In this document: positions 1 through 9,483 of the stretch, piece after piece | How the letters are laid out: each line of letters begins with the position of its first letter | Numbering within the stretch: the first letter of the stretch is position 1 | NCBI GenBank assembly: GCA_017644325.1 | Contig: JAEPLS010000001.1 | Span: 868,001-932,000 of the forward strand | Source of the DNA: Prochlorococcus marinus CUG1438 | Lineage (GTDB): Bacteria > Cyanobacteriota > Cyanobacteriia > PCC-6307 > Cyanobiaceae | DNA: 64,000 nucleotides | Reading direction: 5' to 3' | Notes under the pieces: generated by a model | What the model saw: the letters and a program-made list of their open reading frames with translations, nothing else | What the model was told of the DNA's origin: nothing | Database searches by the model: none | Program-made: the position numbers and the translations under genes

Positions 1-1015
1 ATATTCTTATGCTCTCATTATCTATTTCTTTCTCAAAGTGCTTTAAGGTTAAGCTAATTCCTTTTTGAAGATTTGTCTTAGCTTCCCAACCAAGATTATT
101 AATTTTTTTTGTGTCTAATTTTTTTCTTGGTGTACCATCGGGCATTTTTTGATCCCAAACTATTTCTCCTTCAAATTCAATTGTGTTTGCTATCACATTA
201 GCTAATTCCTTTATGCTTACTTCAAACTTGCTTCCAACGTTTAACCAATAAATTTGATCCCCTTCGTTATCTAATGGGAGTAATTTTGTCTCTCTATTCC
301 AAATCCCTAAAATAAACAGGCAAGCTTCTGCAAGATCATCAACATATAAAAATTCTCTTAAAGGGTTCCCTGACCCCCAACAAGTAACCTTTTTTAAATT
401 ATTTTTTTTGCCATCATAGAATTTTCTTATTAATGCTGGTATAACATGGCTATTCATTTTGTGATAATTATCTCCTGGACCATAAAGATTAGATGGCATT
501 AGAGCAATAGCATTGAAATTATGTTGTTTTCTTAATGCCTGACAAAGCTTGATTCCTGCTATCTTAGCTAGCGCATAAAACTCGTTAGTTTTCTCTAGAG
601 TATCTGTAAGTAAATACTCTTCTTTTATAGGCTGTTTTGCAAACTTTGGATAGATACAACTGCTTCCCAAGAAAATAAGACATTTAACTTCAAATTGCCA
701 TGATACCTCAATCAAGTTTGTCTGAATCTTTAGGTTTTCGAGCAAAAAGTCATATGGTTGGTTGTTATTAGCAAAAATTCCTCCAACTTTCGCTGCAGCT
801 ATAATTACAATTGTTGGTTTGTTTTCTTTGTACCAATTCCTAACAGAATAATAATTTTCAAGATCTAATTCCTTTCTTGTTGGAGTTAATAAATTTCCTT
901 CTTTGTTGGTGTCATCATAGCCAGCTTTTATTAATTCTCGTTTTATTGCACTCCCTACCATACCAGTTGATCCGGCAATAAATATTCTTTCATTTAAATT
1001 AAATTTATATTTCAT
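1..1015 (-). CDS. fcl: GDP-L-fucose synthase, 3' end cut by the window edge
   Basis: The product converts GDP-4-keto-6-deoxy-mannose to GDP-L-fucose (epimerase/reductase), the step after GMD in the cytoplasm. My translation from the ATG at 1013-1015 stays open to base 1 (about 338 codons). It shows a GxxGxxG nucleotide-binding motif at residues 15-21, the SSCIYP catalytic-serine motif, a YALAK (Tyr-x3-Lys) pair and a GPGDNYH motif, all typical of Fcl. Family members are about 310-325 residues, so only a short tail should be missing. It lies 25 bp downstream of gmd on the same strand, so the two are probably cotranscribed. Confidence 0.9.
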   Translation of the reverse strand, partial: MKYKFNLNERIFIAGSTGMVGSAIKRELIKAGYDDTNKEGNLLTPTRKELDLENYYSVRNWYKENKPTIVIIAAAKVGGIFANNNQPYDFLLENLKIQTNLIEVSWQFEVKCLIFLGSSCIYPKFAKQPIKEEYLLTDTLEKTNEFYALAKIAGIKLCQALRKQHNFNAIALMPSNLYGPGDNYHKMNSHVIPALIRKFYDGKKNNLKKVTCWGSGNPLREFLYVDDLAEACLFILGIWNRETKLLPLDNEGDQIYWLNVGSKFEVSIKELANVIANTIEFEGEIVWDQKMPDGTPRKKLDTKKINNLGWEAKTNLQKGISLTLKHFEKEIDNESIRI

Positions 1016-1040
1016 AATCAATATTTAATCAACAAACAAG

Positions 1041-2117
1041 TCATTTATTCTTTTCAATTAAGGCTAGTTTTCTATCCTGACAAATCATCTCTGAGACTAA
1101 TTCTTCAAGCGTTATTTTGGGTTTCCAGCCCAAATGTTTTTTTGCTTTTCTCGAATCACCCAATAACTCTTCAACTTCAGTAGGTCTATAGTATCTTTCA
1201 TCAATTCTAATAACTATATCGCCAGTATCTTCTCTTATCCCTACCTCTTTTTTGCCTTGACCTTCCCACCTAATTCCTTTGTCGCTGGGTTTCTTACACC
1301 AACCTAGTTCGAAAGCAGCTAATTCACAAAACCTTTTTACAGTTTCCATTCTCCCAGTTGCAATAACATAATCTTCTGGCTTTTCTTGTTGCAACATCAA
1401 CCATTGAACTTCAACATAATCTTTAGCATGTCCCCAATCTCTCTTTGCATTCAAGTTTCCTAGGAATAGACAACTATCAATACCTAGATCAATTCTCGAG
1501 AGACCTCTTGTTATTTTTCTCGTAACAAATGTTTCCCCTCGCCTTGGACTCTCGTGATTAAAAAGAATCCCATTACATGCAAAAATGTTATATGCATCTC
1601 TATAATTTTTTGTTATCCAATAAGCATATAATTTTGCCACTGCATAAGGACTTCTTGGATTAAAGGGAGTGTTTTCGTTCTGCGGGGATTCTTTTATATC
1701 TCCGTATAATTCACTAGTACTAGCCTGATAAAACCTTGTCTTTTTTTCTAGTTCTAATATCCTTATTGCCTCTAGAATTCTAAGAGTTCCGATAGCATCA
1801 CTATTAGCAGTATATTCAGGAGTTTCAAAACTTACTGCAACATGACTTTGAGCTCCTAAATTATAAATCTCATCAGGATTTACCTGCTTTATGATTCTAA
1901 TTAGATTAGTACTGTCTGTTAGATCTCCATAGTGAAGTATAAAATTTGTACTTGATATATGTGGGTCTTGATAAATATGATCAATTCGATCCGTATTAAA
2001 ACTACTTGAACGTCTTTTAATACCATGCACTTCGTAACCTTTCCCTAGAAGAAACTCAGCAAGGTAGCTTCCATCTTGTCCTGTAATACCAGTAATTAAA
2101 GCTTTTTTTTTACTCAT
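1041..2117 (-). CDS. gmd: GDP-mannose 4,6-dehydratase
   Basis: This short-chain dehydrogenase/reductase (SDR) enzyme makes GDP-4-keto-6-deoxy-D-mannose from GDP-mannose, the first committed step to GDP-fucose. At 358 residues it is normal length. It shows the GITGQDG nucleotide-binding loop at residues 10-16, the TSE motif at 134-136, Tyr158-x3-Lys162, and the [15 protein letters not shown] stretch diagnostic of GMD. It sits just upstream of fcl, so together they supply GDP-L-fucose for the surface glycan. A 173 bp gap with a small AT-rich inverted repeat separates it from the next gene upstream, so it may have its own promoter. Confidence 0.95.
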   Translation of the reverse strand: MSKKKALITGITGQDGSYLAEFLLGKGYEVHGIKRRSSSFNTDRIDHIYQDPHISSTNFILHYGDLTDSTNLIRIIKQVNPDEIYNLGAQSHVAVSFETPEYTANSDAIGTLRILEAIRILELEKKTRFYQASTSELYGDIKESPQNENTPFNPRSPYAVAKLYAYWITKNYRDAYNIFACNGILFNHESPRRGETFVTRKITRGLSRIDLGIDSCLFLGNLNAKRDWGHAKDYVEVQWLMLQQEKPEDYVIATGRMETVKRFCELAAFELGWCKKPSDKGIRWEGQGKKEVGIREDTGDIVIRIDERYYRPTEVEELLGDSRKAKKHLGWKPKITLEELVSEMICQDRKLALIEKNK

Positions 2118-2236
2118 ATTAGTATTTTATGACTCGGATTAAGCCTAGAACTCTATCATAGATAATTTAGTATCCATATATCATTATTTCATTCTAAAGG
2201 GTTTGTTACCCTAGTTAATTATTTAAATTTAATCAT

Positions 2237-2263
2237 TTTATGTAAAATCTTAATTTACATAAA
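2237..2263. repeat. AT-rich inverted repeat in the gap before gmd
   Basis: Two perfect 10-base arms (2237-2246 and 2254-2263) flank a 7-base loop. It lies between a glycosyltransferase gene and gmd, both transcribed leftward. No T-run follows in the transcribed direction, so it is not a convincing intrinsic terminator. It could be a weak hairpin or a regulator site, and such repeats also arise by chance in DNA this AT-rich. Confidence 0.4.
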
Positions 2264-2290
2264 GTTTTGAAAACGTTTTTTGTTCAATTT

Positions 2291-3412
2291 TTAATTGAAT
2301 TTTTTAAATAGTTCGTAAGTTGATGCATATGCATTTTCTAATGAAAAATAATTTATGGCAGTTGATCTAGCATTAGTACAAATTTTCTCATAAATATCTT
2401 TACTTTCTTCTAAAAACTTAATAGCATCTTCTATTTCTTCTTTTTTATAAGGATTAACTAAGATACAGTTTTCAAAGCTCTTAAACAATTGCGGTGCCCA
2501 TAATCCTTTTGTCAAAGTCAATATTACCGGTTTCCCGCAAGATAATGCTTGGAGAGTTACACTATATCCGCTAGGCTGATAAACATTTTTAAGTGGTACT
2601 ACCACAACAAAAGATTTTTGATATAAACTTCTAATCTCTAAATCCGTTAAAGATTTTTTGTATTTATGGTAACTGCCATTAGTTATCTCAAATTTATTAT
2701 CATTTTGAGCTTTAATTAGACTTGTATGAATGTGAATCCTTTTTTTAGTATTTACTTTCAATAATGTATTGAAATCTCTCCCAGGGTCTTGGCCAATTGA
2801 AAAAATATAGTTTGATTCAAAACTAGAATGATTAAAAGGTTTCCAGAAATCAGTATCTACTCCAAATTTGATAGTAAATGTTTTTTTTGTCTCAATATTA
2901 AAAGTTTTTATTGAATTTGTTCTGTCTGCTTCACCATAAAAGATAACGAAATCCAATCTTTTAAGAATAATTGTGAAAATTTTAAAATAAATATTTTTGA
3001 GAAACTTTGGCAACTTAGAGTCATAATCCGATAATTTATGGAATGCTCCTGCAAGCCTTATTTTGTTTTTTTTATTAATAAAAGCATAATAAAATCCTAA
3101 ACTTATACTGAACCCATCTGTGAGGCTTACAACGTAGTCGGAAGAATTAATTATGTTGCTAAAATTAAAGACTGATAAAGGTCTTAACCCAATATTGGAA
3201 ATTCTGCTAAAAATTTCTTCAATAGGTTTAAAGATCAAACATAGAGGACTTTTTTTGTAAGCAGATGTAGAAGATAAATGCTTTATTTTAAAACCATTCT
3301 CCCTTAAGGAATCTAAACTTTGAAGAAAATCTTTAGGAGCTTGATTTTTCTTTATAAGTTCCATTCTTTCTTTTCTTCCACCCTTATCAAAAACTAAGAT
3401 CTTTTTTAACAT
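2291..3412 (-). CDS. Glycosyltransferase, GT-B fold (GT4-like)
   Basis: The product is probably a cytoplasmic glycosyltransferase adding a sugar to the lipid-linked surface glycan; donor and linkage cannot be told. At 373 residues it has GT-B features: an FGVDTDFW motif at about 183-190 that often opens the C-terminal domain, a SIGQDPGRDF stretch near 205-214, and a donor-binding region PSGYSVTLQALSCGKPV at 280-296. In that motif a Gln-Ala pair replaces the usual Glu-Ala, which is slightly atypical. Its start codon directly abuts the stop of the epimerase gene upstream (zero spacing), which suggests translational coupling. Confidence 0.75.
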   Translation of the reverse strand: MLKKILVFDKGGRKERMELIKKNQAPKDFLQSLDSLRENGFKIKHLSSTSAYKKSPLCLIFKPIEEIFSRISNIGLRPLSVFNFSNIINSSDYVVSLTDGFSISLGFYYAFINKKNKIRLAGAFHKLSDYDSKLPKFLKNIYFKIFTIILKRLDFVIFYGEADRTNSIKTFNIETKKTFTIKFGVDTDFWKPFNHSSFESNYIFSIGQDPGRDFNTLLKVNTKKRIHIHTSLIKAQNDNKFEITNGSYHKYKKSLTDLEIRSLYQKSFVVVVPLKNVYQPSGYSVTLQALSCGKPVILTLTKGLWAPQLFKSFENCILVNPYKKEEIEDAIKFLEESKDIYEKICTNARSTAINYFSLENAYASTYELFKKFN

Positions 3413-4396
3413 TTATTTAAAATTTTCGTTGTACCAACCTATCATTTTTTTTAAACCCTCATCAATTTCGATTGTCGTAATTTTTTCACTATTAATTATT
3501 TTTTGAAGATGATCGGTATCGGAACTCTTTACAAATCTACCTTCTGGCTTTGAGGTGTCAAAAATTATTTTTGGATTATTACCAGAAATATTGCAAATTT
3601 TACTTACTAATTCAGAAACCGAAATCGTCTCTCTCGTTCCAATATTTACTACCACATTACCAATCGTATTATCCATAATCTTAATCATTAATCTTGCACA
3701 ATCATATGCATGCATATAACTTCTTCTTTGATTTCCTGACCCCCAAGCATAAAGAGGATCTTCGCCATCTAATATCCTTTTGATTAGCATTGGTATAGCA
3801 CTTGAATATTCGCCTACCCATCTATACCGTTCACCATATATATTAAAAGGTCTTACTATTTTTAAATTTACTTCATTTATTTCTGAAAACAATATGAACT
3901 TTTGTTCTAAGAAACGTTTAGCCCATCCATATCCTTTATTTGCTTCTTCAGGGTTTTCTTCAAATAAATCACGTTCTGAGATAGTATCTGGTCCTCCATC
4001 CTTGTAAACGCAGGATGAACTTGTAATCAGAATATTTTCAGGCTTTGACTCTGTAAAAACTTCTAGAAGATTATTTGTTATTTTTTCATTATGTAATAAA
4101 GTTTCGATATGATTTTTTGAAGAATAACCAATGCCATAAGCTCTACTTGCTAAGTGAAAAATATTTTTTGCTTGAGAAAGAGCATTACGTGCTTGAGAAA
4201 TATCTTGAAGATCAGCTTCTATAATCTCTACTTTATTTTCAATATTCTTCAGATTTTTAATATGCCCTTTTGAAAAGTCGTCAATTATAAAAACCCTATG
4301 TCCTTTATTTACTAAAATTTCAGATAAAAATGAGCCAATTAATCCTCCACCCCCAGTGACAAATACTTCTTTATGATTTTTTGGCTCTAATTTCAT
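3413..4396 (-). CDS. NAD-dependent nucleotide-sugar epimerase/dehydratase (SDR)
   Basis: This extended SDR enzyme probably interconverts a nucleotide-activated sugar for the island glycan. It shows a GGGGLIG Rossmann loop at 15-21, the catalytic-serine motif SSSCVY at 126-131, and Tyr156-x3-Lys160. The overall look is closest to GDP-mannose 3,5-epimerase or UDP-glucose 4-epimerase relatives, but the substrate cannot be fixed. It lies between the ABC exporter gene and a glycosyltransferase gene with almost no spacing, so all three are probably in one operon. With gmd/fcl nearby, a GDP-sugar substrate is plausible but inferred. Confidence 0.8.
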   Translation of the reverse strand: MKLEPKNHKEVFVTGGGGLIGSFLSEILVNKGHRVFIIDDFSKGHIKNLKNIENKVEIIEADLQDISQARNALSQAKNIFHLASRAYGIGYSSKNHIETLLHNEKITNNLLEVFTESKPENILITSSSCVYKDGGPDTISERDLFEENPEEANKGYGWAKRFLEQKFILFSEINEVNLKIVRPFNIYGERYRWVGEYSSAIPMLIKRILDGEDPLYAWGSGNQRRSYMHAYDCARLMIKIMDNTIGNVVVNIGTRETISVSELVSKICNISGNNPKIIFDTSKPEGRFVKSSDTDHLQKIINSEKITTIEIDEGLKKMIGWYNENFK

Positions 4397-4425
4397 TTTT
4401 TATTCCTTATTTGAGGTGAAAAGTT

Positions 4426-6255
4426 TCAAGAAGAAAGTTTTTTGAATAACTTACTTGTGGTTATTAAAGAATCATAATCACCTTTTGCTGTTATTTTCCC
4501 TTTATTAAAAAGAAAAATATAATCACAATTTTTTATAGTTGAGAACCTATGTGCAATAGAAATTATTGTGATACTTTTGCTTAGCTTTTTAATAGTTTTT
4601 TGAATTATTTTTTCAGTTTCTGCATCGAGTGAACTCGTAGCTTCATCTAAAATAAGTATATCTGGATTACTATAAAGAGCTCTTGAAATTGCAACCCTTT
4701 GCTTTTGCCCTCCTGAGAGAGTAATTGCATCATTGCCTAAATTAGTATAAATCCCACTACTTAATTGTTTAGCCATTTCGTAAATTTGTGTTTGTTTTAA
4801 GCAATAAATTACTCTTTCATCATCAATTTTTTCCTTATCATATCCAAAAGCAATATTTTCTCTCAGGCTTCCACTTGTTATTAACGGCTTTTGTGGAACA
4901 TATTTAATTTTTCTTTGCCATCTTTTTGATCCTACTTCTTTTAAATCTTTATCATCAATAAATATATTTCCTTCAGTAGGTTGAAGTAACCCTAAAAATA
5001 AGTCAATTGCTGTAGTTTTGCCGGATCCTGAATAGCCTACAAAGGCGTAATGCAAGCCTTTCTTTATTTCAAAATTTAGGTTTTGGAAAACAATATTATT
5101 TGATTCTGGATAAATAAATTTGACTGAAGAGAATTTTACTTTATCCCAATTAAATCTATAATCTGCTATTTCGGTATCTTGGTTGAGGAAATCATTTGGC
5201 AATCTTAGATTTTTTTGTGTCAAATAAATTCTATCCATCCACTTTTCTAAATTCGCAATATTATTTAGTGAAGAACCTAGTCTATTAAACATTGGAATAA
5301 CTCTTGAAAAAACAATAACTATGATTGCCATTATTGCAGCTAATTCCCCCCCTCTGATACCAACTGAAAATAGTATCAAGGTTGTGATTAGAATACTTAA
5401 TTGACCTATCAGAATTACGGTGTAAGTTGGTAATAAATTCCATTTACTAGCTGAGGCATAATTTTTGATAATGGTGTGATTTAATTTATAGAAATTTCCT
5501 ATGAAATTTTTTTCTCTTGAAGAAAGCTTAATATCCTTTATGCCATTCAGAGTTTCTGTCATGAAAATATTTATAAGTTCCTCATTCTCCCTTACCTTGC
5601 CCATGAGCTTAGACGTTTTTTTTCTAATAATTTTTAATAAAATTGATAATATAAATGTTGAAATTATTATTAAAACTAACCCAAGTTTTGGAGTCGTAAA
5701 TAATAATGTCAATGTGGCGCATAAGATTCCAGAAACTTGTCCAGATATAAACGGTATTGATCTTATTACAGATTTATTCCAAAGCTGTAAATTATTTAAA
5801 AAAACATTTCTGATTAAATTAGGGTTATTTTTTATATGCCATTCATAGGGTGAATATATAATCTTTTTATATAATTCTTTTGCAAATCTTTCTTGCGCAT
5901 TACTTGCTTCTTTAACTGCCGATGCTTGAGAAAATAAATTAATAAAAGTCGATGTAGCCAGTATTACTATAATTAAAATACTTAAACCATATATAAAATT
6001 AATATCATCAGGTCTTCCAAATATAACCCAAATATTATTTATTAAATTATTGGTTTTTATAACTTCTGGTTCAATTATCACGCTTACAAGTGGAAAAAAA
6101 ATTGTGGCTGATAATATTTCTAGAAATCCAGCAATAAAAGATATTATTATGTTTATTTTTAGTTTATGTTTCTCATTTTTATTTAAAAGATTGTATGCTG
6201 TTTCAAAAACTTTGAAGTATATATTACGATTTAAAAAGGTATTTTTGTTTATCAT
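4426..6255 (-). CDS. ABC transporter, fused membrane and ATPase domains (MsbA/PglK-like)
   Basis: This half-size exporter probably acts as a dimer in the inner membrane. The N-terminal half (about 30-330) is hydrophobic with several membrane spans. The C-terminal ATPase has Walker A GYSGSGKT at 407-414, the LSGGQ signature at 513-517 and Walker B ILILDEAT at 533-540. One-piece transporters in glycan clusters often flip lipid-linked oligosaccharides (PglK) or export glycolipids (MsbA). No Wzx-type flippase is visible in the window, so this is the best candidate for moving the island's lipid-linked glycan. The substrate is inferred from context. Confidence 0.85.
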   Translation of the reverse strand: MINKNTFLNRNIYFKVFETAYNLLNKNEKHKLKINIIISFIAGFLEILSATIFFPLVSVIIEPEVIKTNNLINNIWVIFGRPDDINFIYGLSILIIVILATSTFINLFSQASAVKEASNAQERFAKELYKKIIYSPYEWHIKNNPNLIRNVFLNNLQLWNKSVIRSIPFISGQVSGILCATLTLLFTTPKLGLVLIIISTFILSILLKIIRKKTSKLMGKVRENEELINIFMTETLNGIKDIKLSSREKNFIGNFYKLNHTIIKNYASASKWNLLPTYTVILIGQLSILITTLILFSVGIRGGELAAIMAIIVIVFSRVIPMFNRLGSSLNNIANLEKWMDRIYLTQKNLRLPNDFLNQDTEIADYRFNWDKVKFSSVKFIYPESNNIVFQNLNFEIKKGLHYAFVGYSGSGKTTAIDLFLGLLQPTEGNIFIDDKDLKEVGSKRWQRKIKYVPQKPLITSGSLRENIAFGYDKEKIDDERVIYCLKQTQIYEMAKQLSSGIYTNLGNDAITLSGGQKQRVAISRALYSNPDILILDEATSSLDAETEKIIQKTIKKLSKSITIISIAHRFSTIKNCDYIFLFNKGKITAKGDYDSLITTSKLFKKLSS

Positions 6256-6311
6256 AATTGTTTAGGATTAATAGTATTTTTTTTTATTATTGAAATTTTT
6301 AATCAATAAAA

Positions 6312-7904
6312 TCATATTGTGTAATTTCTTGAGTTTATCATTTTAAAAGTATGATAATCTCTCATATCTGACTTAATCCAATCATTAATAAATTTGATTT
6401 CTCTTTTTATCTCAAGACTATTATCTTTCACGAAATTTGGAAGATATTTTCTTAAAAGTTTTCTATCTGCATCATCTGGTAGAACAGATTTTTTTTGCCA
6501 AGATGGCTTTCCAAAATATAGTCCAGCAAATAAATTTGCATCTCTTTGAATTTTTTTAATATTAAGTGATTTAAACCAATCTTTTTCTAGACAACTTAGA
6601 TATTCTTCTTTGGAAACAGGATACTTTACAAAACCAAAATTTTCATACCATCCTTTATCAGAAACCAATACTGGTTTACCGTAAGCGGCATATTCAATTG
6701 CAGAAGTTCCATGTATTGTTATCAAAGCATCAACATTTTCCATGACTTTTTTACCAGAATAAATATTAGGAAGTATTACTATATTCCTAGGTAATTTTTC
6801 TTTTAGAATATCTTTCAAAGTTAATCCCCCATACCAATCAGTCAACGGATGAGGTTTGATTAACCATAAAATATTTTTATTTTTGGAAGCATATTTAATA
6901 GTCGATTTTATCCAATCAAAAACATCTATAAATCTTGACATGCCATACATATGGGGGAAATCAAACCAATTTCCAAGATATATTGCTACCACATTTTTAT
7001 AATTGGAACTTAAATCAGAAATTTCTAATTTATCTTCTTTATTATTAAAAGCATTCCTTCCACCAATATCTTTAGTTAGACCTGAGGTCCTTTTTGTTAA
7101 ATATTTTTGGCCTATTTTAATCAGTTTATCTTTCTTTTTCTCGTCAAGATTGTGGATATCTTTTTTGACGGGATGACCAATACCAAAGAATATATCTTTA
7201 GGGGCACTGATTTTCCAAAATCTTGGAGTCCCATATTGCCCATATGAAATAATGACTGGAATTTGTTTTTTTGATCCAATCCAAGCCAGAGGTGCACATT
7301 GATAGGATATTCCATGACTTAAGAGAATTAAATCTGGTTTAAATTCCTTTATAAGATTTTCCGAAAATTCAATTGAAGAAATGAATTTTAAAATATATTT
7401 ATTTAAATTTTTATCATTAATGTTTACCGTTTCAGATTTCTGCGATTTTAATATTGCATCATATAAGAATGATCCTGGGACTCCATATTTAAAAGGATAA
7501 TTGAGTATATTAATTTTTTTTTTAATTTTTTTAGCAATTAAATCAGCTTCAATAGCTTTTTCTTTTGAATAATTTTTATATACATAAGATATATTTTTAA
7601 TGCCAATTGAATTTATTATATTTTTACATAAGTATTGATTGCAGTCCCATATATATGCGTGCTCATTAACTTCTTTTGAATATAATGATGCTCTTAGTAA
7701 CTGTAATCTGTATAGGTATCCTAAATTATAAAATCCACCATCAATAATAATATTTTTATATTCTAAATCATTATTTTTAACTTTATATTTCAGGATTTCA
7801 TTATATGAATTAATTATATTAAAATTCTTGTATACTTCTTTGTATGACTGTATTTTATTATAATATTTCCTTATATTTTTGTTAATATTATTTAACATAA
7901 ACAA
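6312..7904 (-). CDS. Capsule polysaccharide synthesis-like protein (KpsS/CDP-glycerol transferase-like fold)
   Basis: This 530-residue protein resembles bacterial capsule or surface-carbohydrate proteins that add Kdo-like or polyol-phosphate units. The C-terminal half has an IKPHP motif at 349-353 and an HGTSAIEYA motif at 398-406 followed by GKPV, typical of the Capsule_synth and CDP-glycerol glycerophosphotransferase group. The N-terminal third is rich in Asn, Ile and Lys and is not recognised. In a cluster making a nonulosonic acid it could transfer that Kdo-like acidic sugar, but this is inference. Met3 is an alternative start. It is extremely AT-rich even for this genome. Confidence 0.6.
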   Translation of the reverse strand: MFMLNNINKNIRKYYNKIQSYKEVYKNFNIINSYNEILKYKVKNNDLEYKNIIIDGGFYNLGYLYRLQLLRASLYSKEVNEHAYIWDCNQYLCKNIINSIGIKNISYVYKNYSKEKAIEADLIAKKIKKKINILNYPFKYGVPGSFLYDAILKSQKSETVNINDKNLNKYILKFISSIEFSENLIKEFKPDLILLSHGISYQCAPLAWIGSKKQIPVIISYGQYGTPRFWKISAPKDIFFGIGHPVKKDIHNLDEKKKDKLIKIGQKYLTKRTSGLTKDIGGRNAFNNKEDKLEISDLSSNYKNVVAIYLGNWFDFPHMYGMSRFIDVFDWIKSTIKYASKNKNILWLIKPHPLTDWYGGLTLKDILKEKLPRNIVILPNIYSGKKVMENVDALITIHGTSAIEYAAYGKPVLVSDKGWYENFGFVKYPVSKEEYLSCLEKDWFKSLNIKKIQRDANLFAGLYFGKPSWQKKSVLPDDADRKLLRKYLPNFVKDNSLEIKREIKFINDWIKSDMRDYHTFKMINSRNYTI

Positions 7905-7985
7905 TAAATATATTCAAAATATTATCATATTTTATAAAATCAAGTCAAATTAGTTTTTTTAAACAAAAATTTTATAAATTTTTGT

Positions 7986-8010
7986 AATTAGAAAAAGTTA
8001 AATTCTAATT
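7986..8010. repeat. Small AT-rich hairpin upstream of the capsule-like gene
   Basis: Eight-base perfect inverted arms (7986-7993 and 8003-8010) flank a 9-base loop, inside a 258 bp gap that holds no open gene. It could be a weak hairpin or a chance repeat. No T-run identifies it as a terminator. Confidence 0.3.
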
Positions 8011-8162
8011 TATTTTAAATATTATTATCGTTATATCGGATATATTCAACTAGTTTTTGATACTTAAATCCTGTTTATTATTTATTAATTCTATATTAAT
8101 GTATTTTTCGAATATGTTTTCCCGTAATTATTTTGTTAGCTTTTATTACTAAATGACTGATA

Positions 8163-9194
8163 TCATATTGGCTTAAATTTTTCAGAGAGATTTGTTTTTA
8201 TTAAATCTCTGATTTGCTTAACTGTAAGATAAGGTTCATTTTCTTTAGAATTATATGATGATCCAATTTTCATTTGATCAAATTTTAAATTTAAGGACTG
8301 GAAATGTTCCTTATATTGATTTCTTTTAATATCATTTGTTGGATGAATAATTGCGTAGTATTCGCCTAAGTCAAAAGTATTATAACTATCTGCAGCAGTA
8401 ATCATCTCTTCATGAATTTTTTCCCCACTACGAACCCCAATTATTGTTTTTTTACAACTTGGTCCAATAGCTTCTGCGAGGTCTGTGATTTGGTAACTAG
8501 GTATTTTAGGAACAAAAATTTCTCCTCCATATGAATTTCCCAAAACCCAAAAAACCATTTCCGTAGCTTCCTCAAGAGTAATATTAAAACGAGTCATATT
8601 TGGATCTGTAATATTTAAATTCCCAGTTAGGGATTTTTCAATGAATAATGGAATTACTGATCCCCTTGATCCCATTACATTTCCATATCTAACGCAAGAA
8701 AAACTTAAATTCCTATTACCTTTGATATTGTTTCCCGCTATGAAAAGTTTATCTGAAACAAGTTTTGTAGCTCCATAGACATTTATTGGTGCAGCCGCTT
8801 TATCTGTACTTAGCGCGATAACTTTTTTAACTTTAGTATCCAAGCACGCACGTACTATATTTTCTGATCCAATAATATTTGTTTTTATAAATTCAATAGG
8901 ATTGTATTCTGCAGCTGATACTTGCTTTAGTGCAGCGGCATGTATGACAATATCAATTTTTTCTAATGCATTTTTTAATCTTTGAAGGTCTCTAATATCC
9001 CCAAGGAAAAATCTTAAATTTGGATATTCATCTTTGGGATATTTTTGTTGAAGTTCCCATTGTTTTAATTCATCTCTGCTGTATATAACAATTCTTGGAA
9101 TATTTTTATATTTTTCAAGTAATTTTTTCAAAAAATATTTCCCAAAGCTCCCTGTCCCTCCAGTTATTAAAATATTTGATTTTTGTATGTTCAT
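8163..9194 (-). CDS. pseB: UDP-GlcNAc 4,6-dehydratase, soluble PseB type
   Basis: PseB dehydrates and C5-inverts UDP-GlcNAc to a 4-keto-6-deoxy sugar, the first step to pseudaminic acid. At 343 residues it is normal size and lacks membrane spans. It has the TGGTGSFG loop at 11-18, STDK at 129-132, and Tyr140-x3-Lys144 in a PINVYGATK context. A C-terminal GVRSGEKIHEEMIT motif is also typical of PseB. A CMP-sugar synthetase and a NeuB-like gene lie upstream on the same strand, but PseC, PseG and PseH are not visible. A legionaminic or other 4,6-dehydratase role remains possible. Confidence 0.85.
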   Translation of the reverse strand: MNIQKSNILITGGTGSFGKYFLKKLLEKYKNIPRIVIYSRDELKQWELQQKYPKDEYPNLRFFLGDIRDLQRLKNALEKIDIVIHAAALKQVSAAEYNPIEFIKTNIIGSENIVRACLDTKVKKVIALSTDKAAAPINVYGATKLVSDKLFIAGNNIKGNRNLSFSCVRYGNVMGSRGSVIPLFIEKSLTGNLNITDPNMTRFNITLEEATEMVFWVLGNSYGGEIFVPKIPSYQITDLAEAIGPSCKKTIIGVRSGEKIHEEMITAADSYNTFDLGEYYAIIHPTNDIKRNQYKEHFQSLNLKFDQMKIGSSYNSKENEPYLTVKQIRDLIKTNLSEKFKPI

Positions 9195-9416
9195 TAAAAA
9201 TTATTTTTTTGATTTTTTGATTTAATTTTAATTAAAAGTATATAAAATCCAAGTAATATTTATCCTGGGATTTTAAGTTTAATACATTCAATAATACCAA
9301 ATAAATGATTCATGTTATCAAAAATCGAATAGTTATTTATCAATACTAATTTGTTAGTTTATTTCCCAAAGCCTTCTAAGAAAAGTTAATTCTTAAAAAT
9401 CATAGGCATATATGTT

Positions 9417-9442
9417 ACTATTTTCGACAAAATAGTTTTTTT
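9417..9442 (+). terminator. Terminator-like hairpin with T-run, + strand, no matching gene
   Basis: An 8-base perfect stem (9417-9424 and 9429-9436) with a CGAC tetraloop is followed directly by a T-run to 9442. Read on the + strand this is an intrinsic-terminator shape, yet both flanking genes run on the - strand. It lies in a 289 bp gap (9195-9483) that holds no open gene. It may end an antisense or small RNA, or be a relic of rearrangement. Confidence 0.5.
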
Positions 9443-9483
9443 AGCTTTTGCTATAAAATATTATTAGCAACTTTAAATTTAAT

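Noticed and set aside
2237-2263. Hairpin as terminator of the glycosyltransferase gene
   Set aside because: No T-run follows on the transcribed strand, so it was listed only as an inverted repeat.
3780-4007. Open frame on the + strand inside the SDR epimerase gene
   Set aside because: It lies fully antisense to a gene with clear catalytic motifs and has no recognisable protein features.
5501-5848. A 115-residue + strand frame inside the ABC transporter gene
   Set aside because: It is antisense to the well-supported transmembrane domain; its hydrophobic look mirrors that region.
9195-9483. Possible pseudogene remnant of a missing pse gene
   Set aside because: A scan of the - strand showed many stops and no aminotransferase-like or hydrolase-like motifs.
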